From Cetobacterium sp. NK01 (lineage in GTDB: Bacteria; Fusobacteriota; Fusobacteriia; Fusobacteriales; Fusobacteriaceae): 64,000 nucleotides of DNA. Where the stretch lies: NCBI RefSeq assembly GCF_024506395.1, contig NZ_JANIBO010000007.1, positions 1 through 64,000 of the forward strand, given 5' to 3'. How positions within the stretch are numbered: the first letter of the stretch is position 1; each line of letters begins with the position of its first letter. The notes below the pieces were generated by a model, which saw only the letters and a list, made by a program, of their open reading frames with translations, searched no databases and had not been told where the DNA came from. Positions 54,951-63,321 of the stretch are shown here, one piece after another. A program made the translations under genes and the position numbers.

Positions 54951-54988
54951 ATTTTGGTGCAATTTTGCAGAAAAAACGCAGGTTGGCC
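54951..54988 (-). repeat. solo Tn3-like terminal repeat related to Tn-A
   Basis: Read on the minus strand it starts GGCCAACCTGCGTTTTTTC, close to the Tn-A end GGCCAAGCTCCGTTTTTTT. It is likewise followed outward by TATA. No partner end or transposase is seen nearby, so it is a relic, perhaps of the element that brought tet(P). Confidence 0.5.
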
Positions 54989-55016
54989 TATAAAAATTTA
55001 ACTTATCTATTTAAAT

Positions 55017-56963
55017 TTAATCTCTAATTGCGTTTAATTTATGAAGCAAATACTCTTTTTTATTCAATGGATCATAAGTTGTTTTTTGGCGTGCTTTTGC
55101 AAATCCAGCGGAAACTTCCTTATACCCATAAAATTTTGTCACAAACATTCCCCTACCTTCTGTATATGAAGCTATTTTCATTTTATATTCTTTTGAATTT
55201 TCTACTGGAATTAATCCCTTTATTGAGAATTCATCCCCTATAACAATAGGATTATCAAAGGTTGCCCTCATAGTTTCTAAATCCCATACCGCTTTACTTA
55301 AAGCATTTTGAGGAATCCTTAAATCAAACTCATGTAATGGCTCTAATAAAACAGTTTGTGCTTTATATAATGCTTCCATTAATACCATAGGTGTCACATT
55401 TCTAAAATCTGCTGGAGTGCTGGCTGGACTAAAAAATTCACCACAGCTAAGAGTGACTTTTACATCTGTAACCTCCCATCCAAATAATCCTTGTTTGCTT
55501 GTCTTAATAACTGCTTCTTCAATTGCATTTTGAAAAGATTTTGGCAATGACCCTACTGAAACATTAGAAATATACCTAAGACCTTCGCCTCTCCCTGCTG
55601 GTTCTATTTCTAAGCCTACTGTCGCCCAAAATGGATTTAAGTCTTCCTGCATATGCATTATTGATGATCCAAAACCTTTAGGTGTTTCCTTATAGATAGT
55701 CTCAATATTCGAAAACTCTACTTTTATTCCATATAAATCATCTAAGATAGAACTTAGTATTTCCATTTGAACTTCACCGAATAAGTTGACATAAATTTCT
55801 TTATCCATGTCATTCATCTCTAATTCTAGTAGTGGATCTTCCTCTGCAAGTAATATTAATGCTTTAAATAGCTCTGGATTTTTTTCTTTATCAATTGCAG
55901 AAATTGTTGTTTTTAATGCTGGTTTAGCTATAGATATATTTTTAATTTTATTATTTGAAATTCCAATAACATCTCCCACTTGGAAACTTGTAAGTCCATA
56001 TAAAATACCTATATCCCCTGCTTCTATCCTCTGTGCTTCAATAATTACACCATTTTCTAGCCTATTAATTTTCTTTACTTTTTCTGCTAGCTCCTTATTA
56101 GGTACTTGAATTTTATCTCTTACAGATATTTTTCCTCCAAATAATCTTACATAAACCTTCTTTTCATTTTTACTTGCTCTTTCGATTTTAAACACTACTC
56201 CAGATAAATCACTTTCACAATCATCACCTGAAAATGGAAAATAACTACAAATTCCATCTAATAAATCTTCAACTCCAAGTCCAATTGCTGCAGCACCACA
56301 AAATACTGGATATAGACTTCCTTCCCTTGCATATAATGAAAGCTTTTCTTGTATTTCTTCTTTATCAGGTTCTATTCCACCAATATATCTTTCTAAAAAT
56401 GCTTCGTCTAAGTCTGATAAAACATTAATAGCATCATCATTTATTATGCATGTATCAAAATAAACAGCTTTGCTTCCTGCATCATATACTTCTTGTAATC
56501 TAACTACTTTATTGGACATATTCTTCTTTATCTCTTCAAATACTTTATTGAAATTTGCACCAATTCTATCTAGCTTATTTACAAAAATTATTGTTGGAAT
56601 GTTTAACTCCTTTAATGTGTCAAATAATATTCTTGTTTGTGACTGAATTCCCTCTACTCCTGATATAACTAGTATTGCTCCATCTAAGCCACTTAATGAA
56701 CGTTCAACTTCCGAAATAAAATCCACATGTCCTGGAGTATCAACAATATTAACCTTAACATTATTCCAATTAAAAGATATGGTTGACGATTTAATGGTAA
56801 TTCCTCTCTTACGTTCAAGCTCCATAGAATCCGTCTGTGTATTGCCTAGATCAACTCTTCCAACTGATTTTATAGCTCCACTATAATATAATAAGTTTTC
56901 TGTTATAGTTGTTTTTCCTGCATCCACGTGTGCTACGATTCCTATATTAATTATTTTCTTCAT
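55017..56963 (-). CDS. tetB(P): TetB(P) ribosomal-protection tetracycline resistance protein
   Basis: A 648-residue EF-G-like GTPase that removes tetracycline from ribosomes. G motifs: AHVDAGKTT at about 10-18, DTPGHVDF near 75, NKLDRIGA near 129. The rest follows EF-G domains II-V. Sequence blocks (GRVDLGNTQTDSMELERKRG, FSNIETIYKETPKGFG, YDPLNKKEYLLHKLNAIRD) fit Clostridium perfringens TetB(P) as I know it. ATG 56963 is chosen because GGAGG lies 7-11 nt upstream. It overlaps tetA(P) by 17 bp, the overlap known for the original tet(P) operon. Confidence 0.93.
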   Translation of the reverse strand: MKKIINIGIVAHVDAGKTTITENLLYYSGAIKSVGRVDLGNTQTDSMELERKRGITIKSSTISFNWNNVKVNIVDTPGHVDFISEVERSLSGLDGAILVISGVEGIQSQTRILFDTLKELNIPTIIFVNKLDRIGANFNKVFEEIKKNMSNKVVRLQEVYDAGSKAVYFDTCIINDDAINVLSDLDEAFLERYIGGIEPDKEEIQEKLSLYAREGSLYPVFCGAAAIGLGVEDLLDGICSYFPFSGDDCESDLSGVVFKIERASKNEKKVYVRLFGGKISVRDKIQVPNKELAEKVKKINRLENGVIIEAQRIEAGDIGILYGLTSFQVGDVIGISNNKIKNISIAKPALKTTISAIDKEKNPELFKALILLAEEDPLLELEMNDMDKEIYVNLFGEVQMEILSSILDDLYGIKVEFSNIETIYKETPKGFGSSIMHMQEDLNPFWATVGLEIEPAGRGEGLRYISNVSVGSLPKSFQNAIEEAVIKTSKQGLFGWEVTDVKVTLSCGEFFSPASTPADFRNVTPMVLMEALYKAQTVLLEPLHEFDLRIPQNALSKAVWDLETMRATFDNPIVIGDEFSIKGLIPVENSKEYKMKIASYTEGRGMFVTKFYGYKEVSAGFAKARQKTTYDPLNKKEYLLHKLNAIRD

Positions 56964-58209
56964 AATCAATACCTCCAACTCTATCAACCACCTTTTTATC
57001 CATTATCATAGCAACAATATATAACACTAATACCGGTGTTACTAATAACGAAGTACATGCTATACCCATACTTACTGAAATATTTGTAGCTATGATTCCT
57101 ATAATTGGTCCACCTAAAATTTGACCTAAGGAATTTATTTGTCCATTTATAGAAAGTACAGTAGCTCTGGCCTTGTCATCTATATGTCCATTAAGCCATG
57201 CACTAAATATAGGTTCATTTATAGTTCTAAAGGTACTTGTCGCTAAATAAGCTATTAGCATTAAGTTAAAGCTTTTTGTAATAGCAAATATGAACATAAA
57301 TGATATATAAAATATATTTATACATAATAACAGCTTTCCATTTTGATTCTTATCATCATCCTTAAGCTTTTTTGCCATAAAATGCATTACTATAGCACTC
57401 AATATCATTCCTGAAATTCCAAAAATTCCGAACCAAGTCACTGATTTAAGGTTTCCAAGTTTAGGAAGCATAGTATCTTGTAAAAAATGCACATTAGAAA
57501 GTCTATCATAACCTTCACTGGATAATCCATAAAATAAAGTTACTGAAAGCAAAATTATAATTATAGGTTTGCTTTTTATAAATTTAATACCAGATTTAAA
57601 GGTATATCCCATCTTTTTGAATGTATTTAAATCCTCTGGAGCAGATGATTTAAAATTATTTTCTGGCATATATAACCATAAAAATAATGCAAGAATTATA
57701 AATAAAACTCCACTAACTATAATAGGTAGTCTTACAGAGAAATTAGCTATTACAGTGCTTAGTACTATTCCAATAACCGATCCTATCTGTCCTGCTTGTG
57801 CTCCCTTTATATAAATTTTATCCAAATCTTTATCTTTCTCTTCTTCCGCAATCCAAGCTTCAACAGATCCACTGATAAAAGTAGAACCTAATCCCCATAT
57901 AATCTGTGCTGCAAGTATGAAAACGAAACTAGAAATAGAACCTTCTAAAATAAATCCCACTCCTGTTAAAACTACACCAATAACAATAGATAGTTTACGA
58001 CTGTACACATCTGCAACTATGCCTGTAGGAATTTCAAATATAAAGCATGCTACTTCTAAAGTAGTTCCAACAAGTATAAGCTGAAGTGGATTTAAATGCA
58101 CCGTTTCAATGTGATACACTATCATAACTGTAGCTACTAGCGAAAAACACATTGCTGTAATAGCTGAAAATAATAAATAAGTTTTATATGCTGAAAGTTT
58201 ATTAACCAT
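56947..58209 (-). CDS. tetA(P): TetA(P) tetracycline efflux transporter
   Basis: A 420-residue inner-membrane MFS-like drug exporter with about 12 TM segments (YLLFSAITAMCFSLVATVMIV at the start) and no typical MFS motif A but GIVADVYSRKLSIVIG near residue 62. Length and start fit TetA(P). It is the first gene of the tet(P) operon. The start codon lies in the last codons of an upstream small ORF (58202-58285), and its own ribosome site is poor, so coupled translation is likely. A promoter and an attenuator hairpin precede it. Confidence 0.92.
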   Translation of the reverse strand: MVNKLSAYKTYLLFSAITAMCFSLVATVMIVYHIETVHLNPLQLILVGTTLEVACFIFEIPTGIVADVYSRKLSIVIGVVLTGVGFILEGSISSFVFILAAQIIWGLGSTFISGSVEAWIAEEEKDKDLDKIYIKGAQAGQIGSVIGIVLSTVIANFSVRLPIIVSGVLFIILALFLWLYMPENNFKSSAPEDLNTFKKMGYTFKSGIKFIKSKPIIIILLSVTLFYGLSSEGYDRLSNVHFLQDTMLPKLGNLKSVTWFGIFGISGMILSAIVMHFMAKKLKDDDKNQNGKLLLCINIFYISFMFIFAITKSFNLMLIAYLATSTFRTINEPIFSAWLNGHIDDKARATVLSINGQINSLGQILGGPIIGIIATNISVSMGIACTSLLVTPVLVLYIVAMIMDKKVVDRVGGIDYEENN

Positions 58210-58285
58210 TAATCATCACCATCCTAATATTTCTTAAAAAATTTGTTTGTTTTTCATAATCTTCATATTTAAATATATAAATCAT
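58202..58285 (-). CDS. upstream ORF (27 residues) coupled to tetA(P)
   Basis: TAAGGAG lies 9 nt before ATG 58285, opening an ORF MIYIFKYEDYEKQTNFLRNI... that ends at TAA 58202, overlapping the first codons of tetA(P). It sits between the attenuator and tetA(P). Its good ribosome site contrasts with the weak one of tetA(P). A role in coupled translation or drug sensing is inferred. Confidence 0.6.
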   Translation of the reverse strand: MIYIFKYEDYEKQTNFLRNIRMVMING

Positions 58286-58310
58286 CAAAATAATCTCCTT
58301 AAATAAAAAA

Positions 58311-58343
58311 AGGCTGTAAATGAATATAATTCACTTACAGCCT
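58311..58343 (-). terminator. attenuator in the tet(P) leader
   Basis: Minus strand: AGGCTGTAAGTGAAT pairs with ATTCATTTACAGCCT around a short loop, followed by a T7 run. It lies between the promoter and tetA(P). A factor-independent terminator in this leader is, to my knowledge, known for C. perfringens tet(P). Confidence 0.9.
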
Positions 58344-58388
58344 CATAATTATATAACCTAAATATAAACATGAAATATAGAACTTTAA

Positions 58389-58417
58389 TTTATATAGCTT
58401 ATTATTAAGCTATTCAA
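58389..58417 (-). promoter_or_regulatory. promoter of the tet(P) operon
   Basis: -35 TTGAAT (58417-58412) and -10 TATAAA (58394-58389) with a 17-bp spacer. The spacer is largely a dyad (ATAGCTTA/TAAGCTAT), a possible operator. Confidence 0.65.
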
Positions 58418-58808
58418 ATTAAAATCTTATACCATATCTATAAATGTAGCAAAAATAGACATAAAAATACCGTGTTTAGAACACAGTTTTCCTATTCTGC
58501 AAATAGAGGTGTAACATGCTCATTATAATACTGATTATTTTTAGAGTACACAAACAAACATGGTAATATCAATAATTGATTCTACCACAAATAAACCTTG
58601 AGTTATTCAAGATTTTTTCATATACTTTTTAAAATAATCCTTATTCAGTTAGTTTAGTTAAAAACTACCTCTTTGCGCATATTTATAACCCCTTTACATT
58701 TATATTTTTCATGTTTATATTTTAGTATAATTACATTATATATAAATTTTTAATTTTATTCAATGCTTTTACTTTTACATTTATCAAAATTTAATCGAAA
58801 CTTTATTA

Positions 58809-59081
58809 GGGGTAGAGTCCTATTTTCGCGGAAATCTTACGTTAAGGAATAATTTATATACTATGTTTTAATGAGGTATGCCCTATTGGAACATTAACTA
58901 AAATAAGTAAAATCAATACTTCGAGGTGTCCCAATAGACTTATATCACAATTATTTTAAAATTAAATAAGTCTATGCGTTTTGGTGGTTTATTAATAAAA
59001 CACTCAAATTGCTACAACCATTGAAATTACTAGCTTAATTTTGTTTAACGTACGGATTGCACATTTTCCTGACGCTACCCC
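58809..59081. mobile_element. miniature Tn3-derived element (TIME/MITE-like), 273 bp
   Basis: Left end GGGGTAGAGTCC...CTTACGTTAAG (38 bp, 58809-58846). Right end read inward GGGGTAGCGTCAGGAAAA...GTACGTTAAA (38 bp, 59081-59044). Perfect 5-bp duplication TATTA on both sides (58804-58808 and 59082-59086). No coding capacity. Internal dyads (CTATTGG/CCAATAG; AATAGACTTAT/ATAAGTCTATG) resemble a res site. It lies upstream of tet(P). The neighbouring 58418-58808 shows no gene. Confidence 0.88.
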
Positions 59082-59132
59082 TATTAAAGAAGTTAAAAGT
59101 TATATATATGTAGCTTTAAAGGAGGATTTATT

Positions 59133-59299
59133 ATGATTAAAAGACAGTACACTATAAAATAACAATTAGCACTTGAAATATTATCAGCAGTATTTTTTTT
59201 ATTAATCTCAATATTTGATGTTTTCTTTAAATTAAAGTATATGGATCTCGCGTATGGGATTTGCATAGCTGTAGTAGTAGTTATTTTTATCTTTAACTC
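59133..59299 (+). pseudogene. truncated small membrane protein with in-frame stop
   Basis: AAAGGAGG precedes ATG 59133. The frame reads MIKRQYTIK, then TAA, then continues LALEILSAVFFLLISIFDVF and YGICIAVVVVIFIFN, two membrane segments, until it is cut by the Tn-B end at 59300. Hence both a nonsense mutation and a truncation. Family unknown. Confidence 0.6.
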
Positions 59300-59473
59300 G
59301 GGGTCCCATCAGGAAAACGCGGAATAACAACGCTAAGGATTTTCCTGACCATTGATGCCCCCTTTATTTTCAATGTATTTCGACCATTTTTCATTCAAAA
59401 ATTTTCTCAAGTAATCTAATTAGAGTTATTTCCATCTTTCCTTGTATTTATTAGCTTTTTATCTTGCTGCTCC

Positions 59474-59553
59474 GGAAAACGCGGAATAACAACGTTAAGA
59501 CCCTCAATTTCATTAAATTTCAAGTTTTTATGAAAATTTAACAACGCTAAGGA
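59474..59553 (+). repeat. internal terminal-repeat-like motifs in Tn-B left end
   Basis: GGAAAACGCGGAATAACAAC followed by GTTAAG (59474-59499) repeats positions 13-38 of the terminal repeat with one change; AACAACGCTAAGGA recurs at 59540-59553. The same motifs occur in the fragment at 52978-53057. They may be extra transposase-binding sites or relics of a nested end. Confidence 0.75.
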
Positions 59554-59558
59554 ATTGT

Positions 59559-60146
59559 CTAAATTGAATCTAACCCTTTAATTTCAAGGAGTTTTCGATA
59601 TATCGAAGCTCGAGAAATATTTGTAATTTCACAGATTTGTTTTACTGTCATTTCACCCTCTTGATAAAGTTTTAAAGCGTAATTCATTCCAGCATGATTA
59701 TTGTGATATTTTTTTACTCTTCCTTTAAATTTACCCTCTCTTTTAGCTATTTCAATACCTTCTCGTTGCCTCATTCTTATTAAATCTCTTTCAAGTTGGT
59801 TAACACCCGCCATTATTGTTATTAAAAATTGACTATACGGATTTTCTTCAGATAAATCTAACCAAGTATCTTTTAAAGATTTTAAATATGCTTTTTTTCC
59901 TCTAATTAAATCTATTAATAAAAATAGATCATGAGTACTACGAGTAATTCTTGTTAAATCAGTTACATAAATAACATCTCCACATTCAATTTCTTTCAAC
60001 ATATTTTGTAATTCTAATCTATTCATTGTAGCTCCAGAAATTTTTTCTTCAAAAATAATATCCATCCCAATTTCTAGAAGTTGTTGTTTTTGCCTCGCTA
60101 AATTTTGATCTTCAGAACTCACACGAATATACCCTATTTTTCTCAT
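59559..60146 (-). CDS. tnpR: serine resolvase TnpR of Tn-B
   Basis: 195 residues. The catalytic N-terminus RKIGYIRVSSEDQNLARQ has the active serine near residue 10, followed by VTDLTRITRSTHDLFLL and a GVNQLERDLIRMRQREGI helix; the HTH tail is MTVKQICEITNISRASIYRKL. ATG 60146 is chosen because GGAGGAAT lies about 6 nt upstream. It is divergent from tnpA and would resolve cointegrates at the intergenic res. Confidence 0.93.
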   Translation of the reverse strand: MRKIGYIRVSSEDQNLARQKQQLLEIGMDIIFEEKISGATMNRLELQNMLKEIECGDVIYVTDLTRITRSTHDLFLLIDLIRGKKAYLKSLKDTWLDLSEENPYSQFLITIMAGVNQLERDLIRMRQREGIEIAKREGKFKGRVKKYHNNHAGMNYALKLYQEGEMTVKQICEITNISRASIYRKLLEIKGLDSI

Positions 60147-60218
60147 TTTTATTCCTCCTCTTTGAGACAAGTCTTATGAGACTCTACAAACCTATATTTT
60201 ATCACGGTTCTTATTTTG

Positions 60219-60244
60219 TATCAATAGAGTCTACTCTATTGATA
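60219..60244. promoter_or_regulatory. res subsite / promoter region of Tn-B
   Basis: A perfect palindrome TATCAATAGAG-TCTA-CTCTATTGATA between tnpR and tnpA, the typical form of a resolvase crossover or binding subsite. TAATATT close to it may serve the tnpA promoter. Confidence 0.65.
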
Positions 60245-60277
60245 TAATATTAAAAATACAATTAAAGGAGTTACAAT

Positions 60278-63244
60278 ATGTCATTAAGAGGAAAAGAGTT
60301 ATTTTCTCAAGAGCAAAGAGAAATGTTCATGAAAATACCTGAAGATGAATTATCTTTAGCAAGATATTACACATTTTCAAAATATGATTTAGAAATTATT
60401 CAAAGACATAGAAGAGATGAAAATAAAATAGGATTTGCTTTGCAATTAGCAGTATTGAGATATCCCGGTTGGCCATATAGCTACATTAAGTCTATTCCAA
60501 AGATAGTAATAAGTTATATTGCAAAACAAATAGGGACTGGAATAGTACCTGCTAGAAGATACCCACAAAGAGATAATACTCTTTGGCAACATATGAAAGA
60601 GATTAAAGAGGAATATGGTTTTATTTCTTTTGGTGAAGTTGAACACAAAAAAGTATTTAACTATATCTACAAATTAAGTTTAGAAAATGAAGATACCTTA
60701 TATCTTTTTGATGAGTGTTTGAATTTTTTTAGAAAAAATAAAATTATACTTCCTGGTATAACTACTATTGAGAACCTAATATGGGAAGCTAAAAACGAAG
60801 CAGAAAAAATACTTTTTGATACTTTAAATAATTCTCTTTCAGAAGAGCAAAAAGAAAAGTTAAATTCTACTCTATTAGTTCAGCCTAATATAGAGGAGCG
60901 AAGCAGAACAACCCTTGGTTGGTTAAAAACTCCAACTGGCTTTCCTTCTCCAGAAACTTTTTTAAAGTTGGCTGATAAAATCGAGTATATAAAAGATTTA
61001 CATCTTGATATTTCTTTAGTTCAACATTTTCACTCAAATAGATTATTACAACTCTATAGAATGGCTATGAGATATGAACCTTATGCTTTTAGAGATTTCA
61101 AAGAAAATAAAAGATATGCACTATTAACAATTCTTTTAATAAATCTTTCTAAAGACCTGATAGATAAGGCTTTTGAAGTTCATGATAGACAAATGTTAAC
61201 ACTGATTTCAAAAGGAAGAAAAGCTCAAGAAGAGATACAAAAAAATAATGGGAAAAAGTTAAATGAAAAAATAGTTCAATTTGCAAGTATAGGAAAATCT
61301 TTAATTAAAGCCAAAGAGGAAGGGATAGATCCGTTTAAAGCTCTTGAAACTATTGTTAATTGGGAAAATTTTGTTTTATCTGTAAATGAAGCTGAGAAAT
61401 TAGCAAGGCCAGTAGATTATGATTATTTAGATTTATTAGAAAAAAGATTTTATTTTTTAAGAAGATATACTCCAAAATTTTTACATCTATTAGAATTTAA
61501 ATCTACAAAAGCTAATGAATCTTTAATTGAAGGAATTGATATACTTAAAGATATTAACGAGAGTGGGAAAAGGAAAATTCCTGAAGATGCTCCAATAGAT
61601 TTTATCTCTAAAAGATGGAGTAAATATGTATTTGAAAAAGATAACAGTATCAATAGACATTACTACGAAATGGCCGTTCTCTCTGAACTTAGAGAACATA
61701 TTAGAGCTGGAGATATATCTATTTCTGGAAGTAGACAGTATATGGATTTTGAAGAGTATCTATTTTCAAAAGATGAATGGCAAGAATCTAAAATTTTTTC
61801 TAGATTAGCTGTGAGCTTAGAATTGGAAGATTATTTTACCGAGAGAAAATTAAGCATGGATAAAAGGCTGAGATGGTTTTCTAAAAATATTAATCAAATA
61901 AAAGGAATCTCTATTGAAAATGGAAAAATTTCAATTTCAAGATTGGAAAAAAATATTCCTCTAGAAGCAGAACAACTGAGTTCAAAATTATATAAACTTA
62001 TACCCAGAATTAATTTAACAGATCTTTTAATAGATGTTGTAAATATAACAGGATTCCATGAAGAGTTTATTCATGCATCAACGAATAAAAAGCCAGATAA
62101 CAGTGAAAAAATAACTCTAATAGCAGCTTTAATAGGAATGGGAACAAATATAGGTCTTACAAAAATGGCAGATGCTGCTTCAGGGATATCGTATAAGCAA
62201 ATGGCATATATTTCACAGTGGAGAATGCATGAAGATGCTTTAAATAGAGCTCAAGTTAACCTTGTTAATTTTCATACTAAACTAAACATGTCAAAATATT
62301 GGGGTGATGGAACTACTTCATCTTCGGATGGGATGCGTATGCAATTAGGAGTTACATCGCTTCATGCTGATTCTAATCCTCACTATGGGACTGGAAAAGG
62401 TGCTACTATTTATAGATTTACAAGTGACCAATTTTCATCTTTCTATACGAAAGTAATTAATACAAATTCTAGAGATGCTACTCATGTTTTAGATGGGCTT
62501 TTAAATCATGAAACTGATTTAAATATATTAGAACACTACACAGATACAGCTGGATATACTGATCAAGTATTTGGACTTACTCATCTTTTAGGATTCAGAT
62601 TTGCTCCTAGAATACGTGATTTATCCGATGTAAAATTATTTTCTTTAAGTGAAACAAAGGTATCCAAAAATCTTGAAAGTATTTTAAAGGGCAAAATTAA
62701 TGAAAAGATTATAAAAGAAAATTATGATGATGTTTTAAGATTAGCATCCTCAATTAGAGAAGGTAAAGTTAGCTCTTCACTAATATTAAGTAAATTAGGA
62801 TCTTACTCTCGGCAAAATAGTATTTCTACAGCATTAAGAGAGATGGGGAAAATAGAAAAAACTATTTTTATTTTAGATTACTTATCAGATGAAAAGTTAA
62901 GAAGAAAAATTCATAGAGGTTTAAATAAAGGAGAAGCTATGAATGGTTTAGCAAGAGCTATTTTCTTTGGAAAGCAAGGTGAATTGAGAGAAAGGACTAT
63001 CCAAAATCAACTTCAAAGAGCAAGTACACTTAATATTATTATAAATGCTATTAGTATTTGGAATACGATTTACTTAGAAAAGGCTGTTCAATATTTAAAA
63101 ACTATTGAAGAGGTTGATGAGGCTTTGTTAAGCAACATATCTCCACTTGCTTGGGAGCATATTAATTTTTTAGGGGAATATAAATTTGATTCAGATTGTT
63201 GTACAACTTCTTTAGAATTTTTAAGAGAGCTAAATATAGATTAA
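60278..63244 (+). CDS. tnpA: Tn3-family transposase TnpA of Tn-B
   Basis: 988 residues, full Tn3 length. The N-terminal DNA-binding part (QREMFMKIPEDELSLARYYTFS) precedes the RNase-H-like catalytic region with LIGMGTNIGLTKMADAASG near residue 622, YWGDGTTSSSDGMRMQ near 672, NPHYGTGKGATIYRF near 702, and THVLDGLLNHETDLNILEHYTDTAGYTDQVF near 735-765. GGAG precedes the ATG. The stop lies 1 bp before the inner edge of the right terminal repeat. Intact and potentially active; it could act in trans on the related end at 52804. Confidence 0.95.
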   Translation: MSLRGKELFSQEQREMFMKIPEDELSLARYYTFSKYDLEIIQRHRRDENKIGFALQLAVLRYPGWPYSYIKSIPKIVISYIAKQIGTGIVPARRYPQRDNTLWQHMKEIKEEYGFISFGEVEHKKVFNYIYKLSLENEDTLYLFDECLNFFRKNKIILPGITTIENLIWEAKNEAEKILFDTLNNSLSEEQKEKLNSTLLVQPNIEERSRTTLGWLKTPTGFPSPETFLKLADKIEYIKDLHLDISLVQHFHSNRLLQLYRMAMRYEPYAFRDFKENKRYALLTILLINLSKDLIDKAFEVHDRQMLTLISKGRKAQEEIQKNNGKKLNEKIVQFASIGKSLIKAKEEGIDPFKALETIVNWENFVLSVNEAEKLARPVDYDYLDLLEKRFYFLRRYTPKFLHLLEFKSTKANESLIEGIDILKDINESGKRKIPEDAPIDFISKRWSKYVFEKDNSINRHYYEMAVLSELREHIRAGDISISGSRQYMDFEEYLFSKDEWQESKIFSRLAVSLELEDYFTERKLSMDKRLRWFSKNINQIKGISIENGKISISRLEKNIPLEAEQLSSKLYKLIPRINLTDLLIDVVNITGFHEEFIHASTNKKPDNSEKITLIAALIGMGTNIGLTKMADAASGISYKQMAYISQWRMHEDALNRAQVNLVNFHTKLNMSKYWGDGTTSSSDGMRMQLGVTSLHADSNPHYGTGKGATIYRFTSDQFSSFYTKVINTNSRDATHVLDGLLNHETDLNILEHYTDTAGYTDQVFGLTHLLGFRFAPRIRDLSDVKLFSLSETKVSKNLESILKGKINEKIIKENYDDVLRLASSIREGKVSSSLILSKLGSYSRQNSISTALREMGKIEKTIFILDYLSDEKLRRKIHRGLNKGEAMNGLARAIFFGKQGELRERTIQNQLQRASTLNIIINAISIWNTIYLEKAVQYLKTIEEVDEALLSNISPLAWEHINFLGEYKFDSDCCTTSLEFLRELNID

Positions 63245-63245
63245 G

Positions 63246-63321
63246 CATTGAAAATAAAGGGGTCATAGATGGTCAGGAAAATCCTTAGCGTTGTTATTCC
63301 GCGTTTTCCTGACGGGACCCC
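63246..63321 (-). repeat. Tn-B right terminal inverted repeat (76 bp)
   Basis: Reverse complement starts GGGGTCCCGTCAGGAAAACG and matches 59300-59375 apart from about four positions. Inside each end TCAGGAAAA faces TTTTCCTGA, so each terminus can itself fold. Confidence 0.93.

Larger units (their letters stand above)
59300..63321. mobile_element. Tn-B: complete Tn3-family transposon
   Basis: A 4022-bp element. Its ends match over about 76 bp with few mismatches (59300-59375 and 63246-63321), twice the usual 38-bp repeat. It contains divergent tnpR (minus) and tnpA (plus) with res between, no cargo. The flanks AACTC and TACAA do not match, so it is not a simple insertion here; recombination with the copy at 52804 or another is likely. 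Confidence 0.95.

Noticed and set aside
59300-63321. Simple insertion of Tn-B at this site
   Set aside because: Left flank AACTC and right flank TACAA do not match, and the flanking genes are unrelated.
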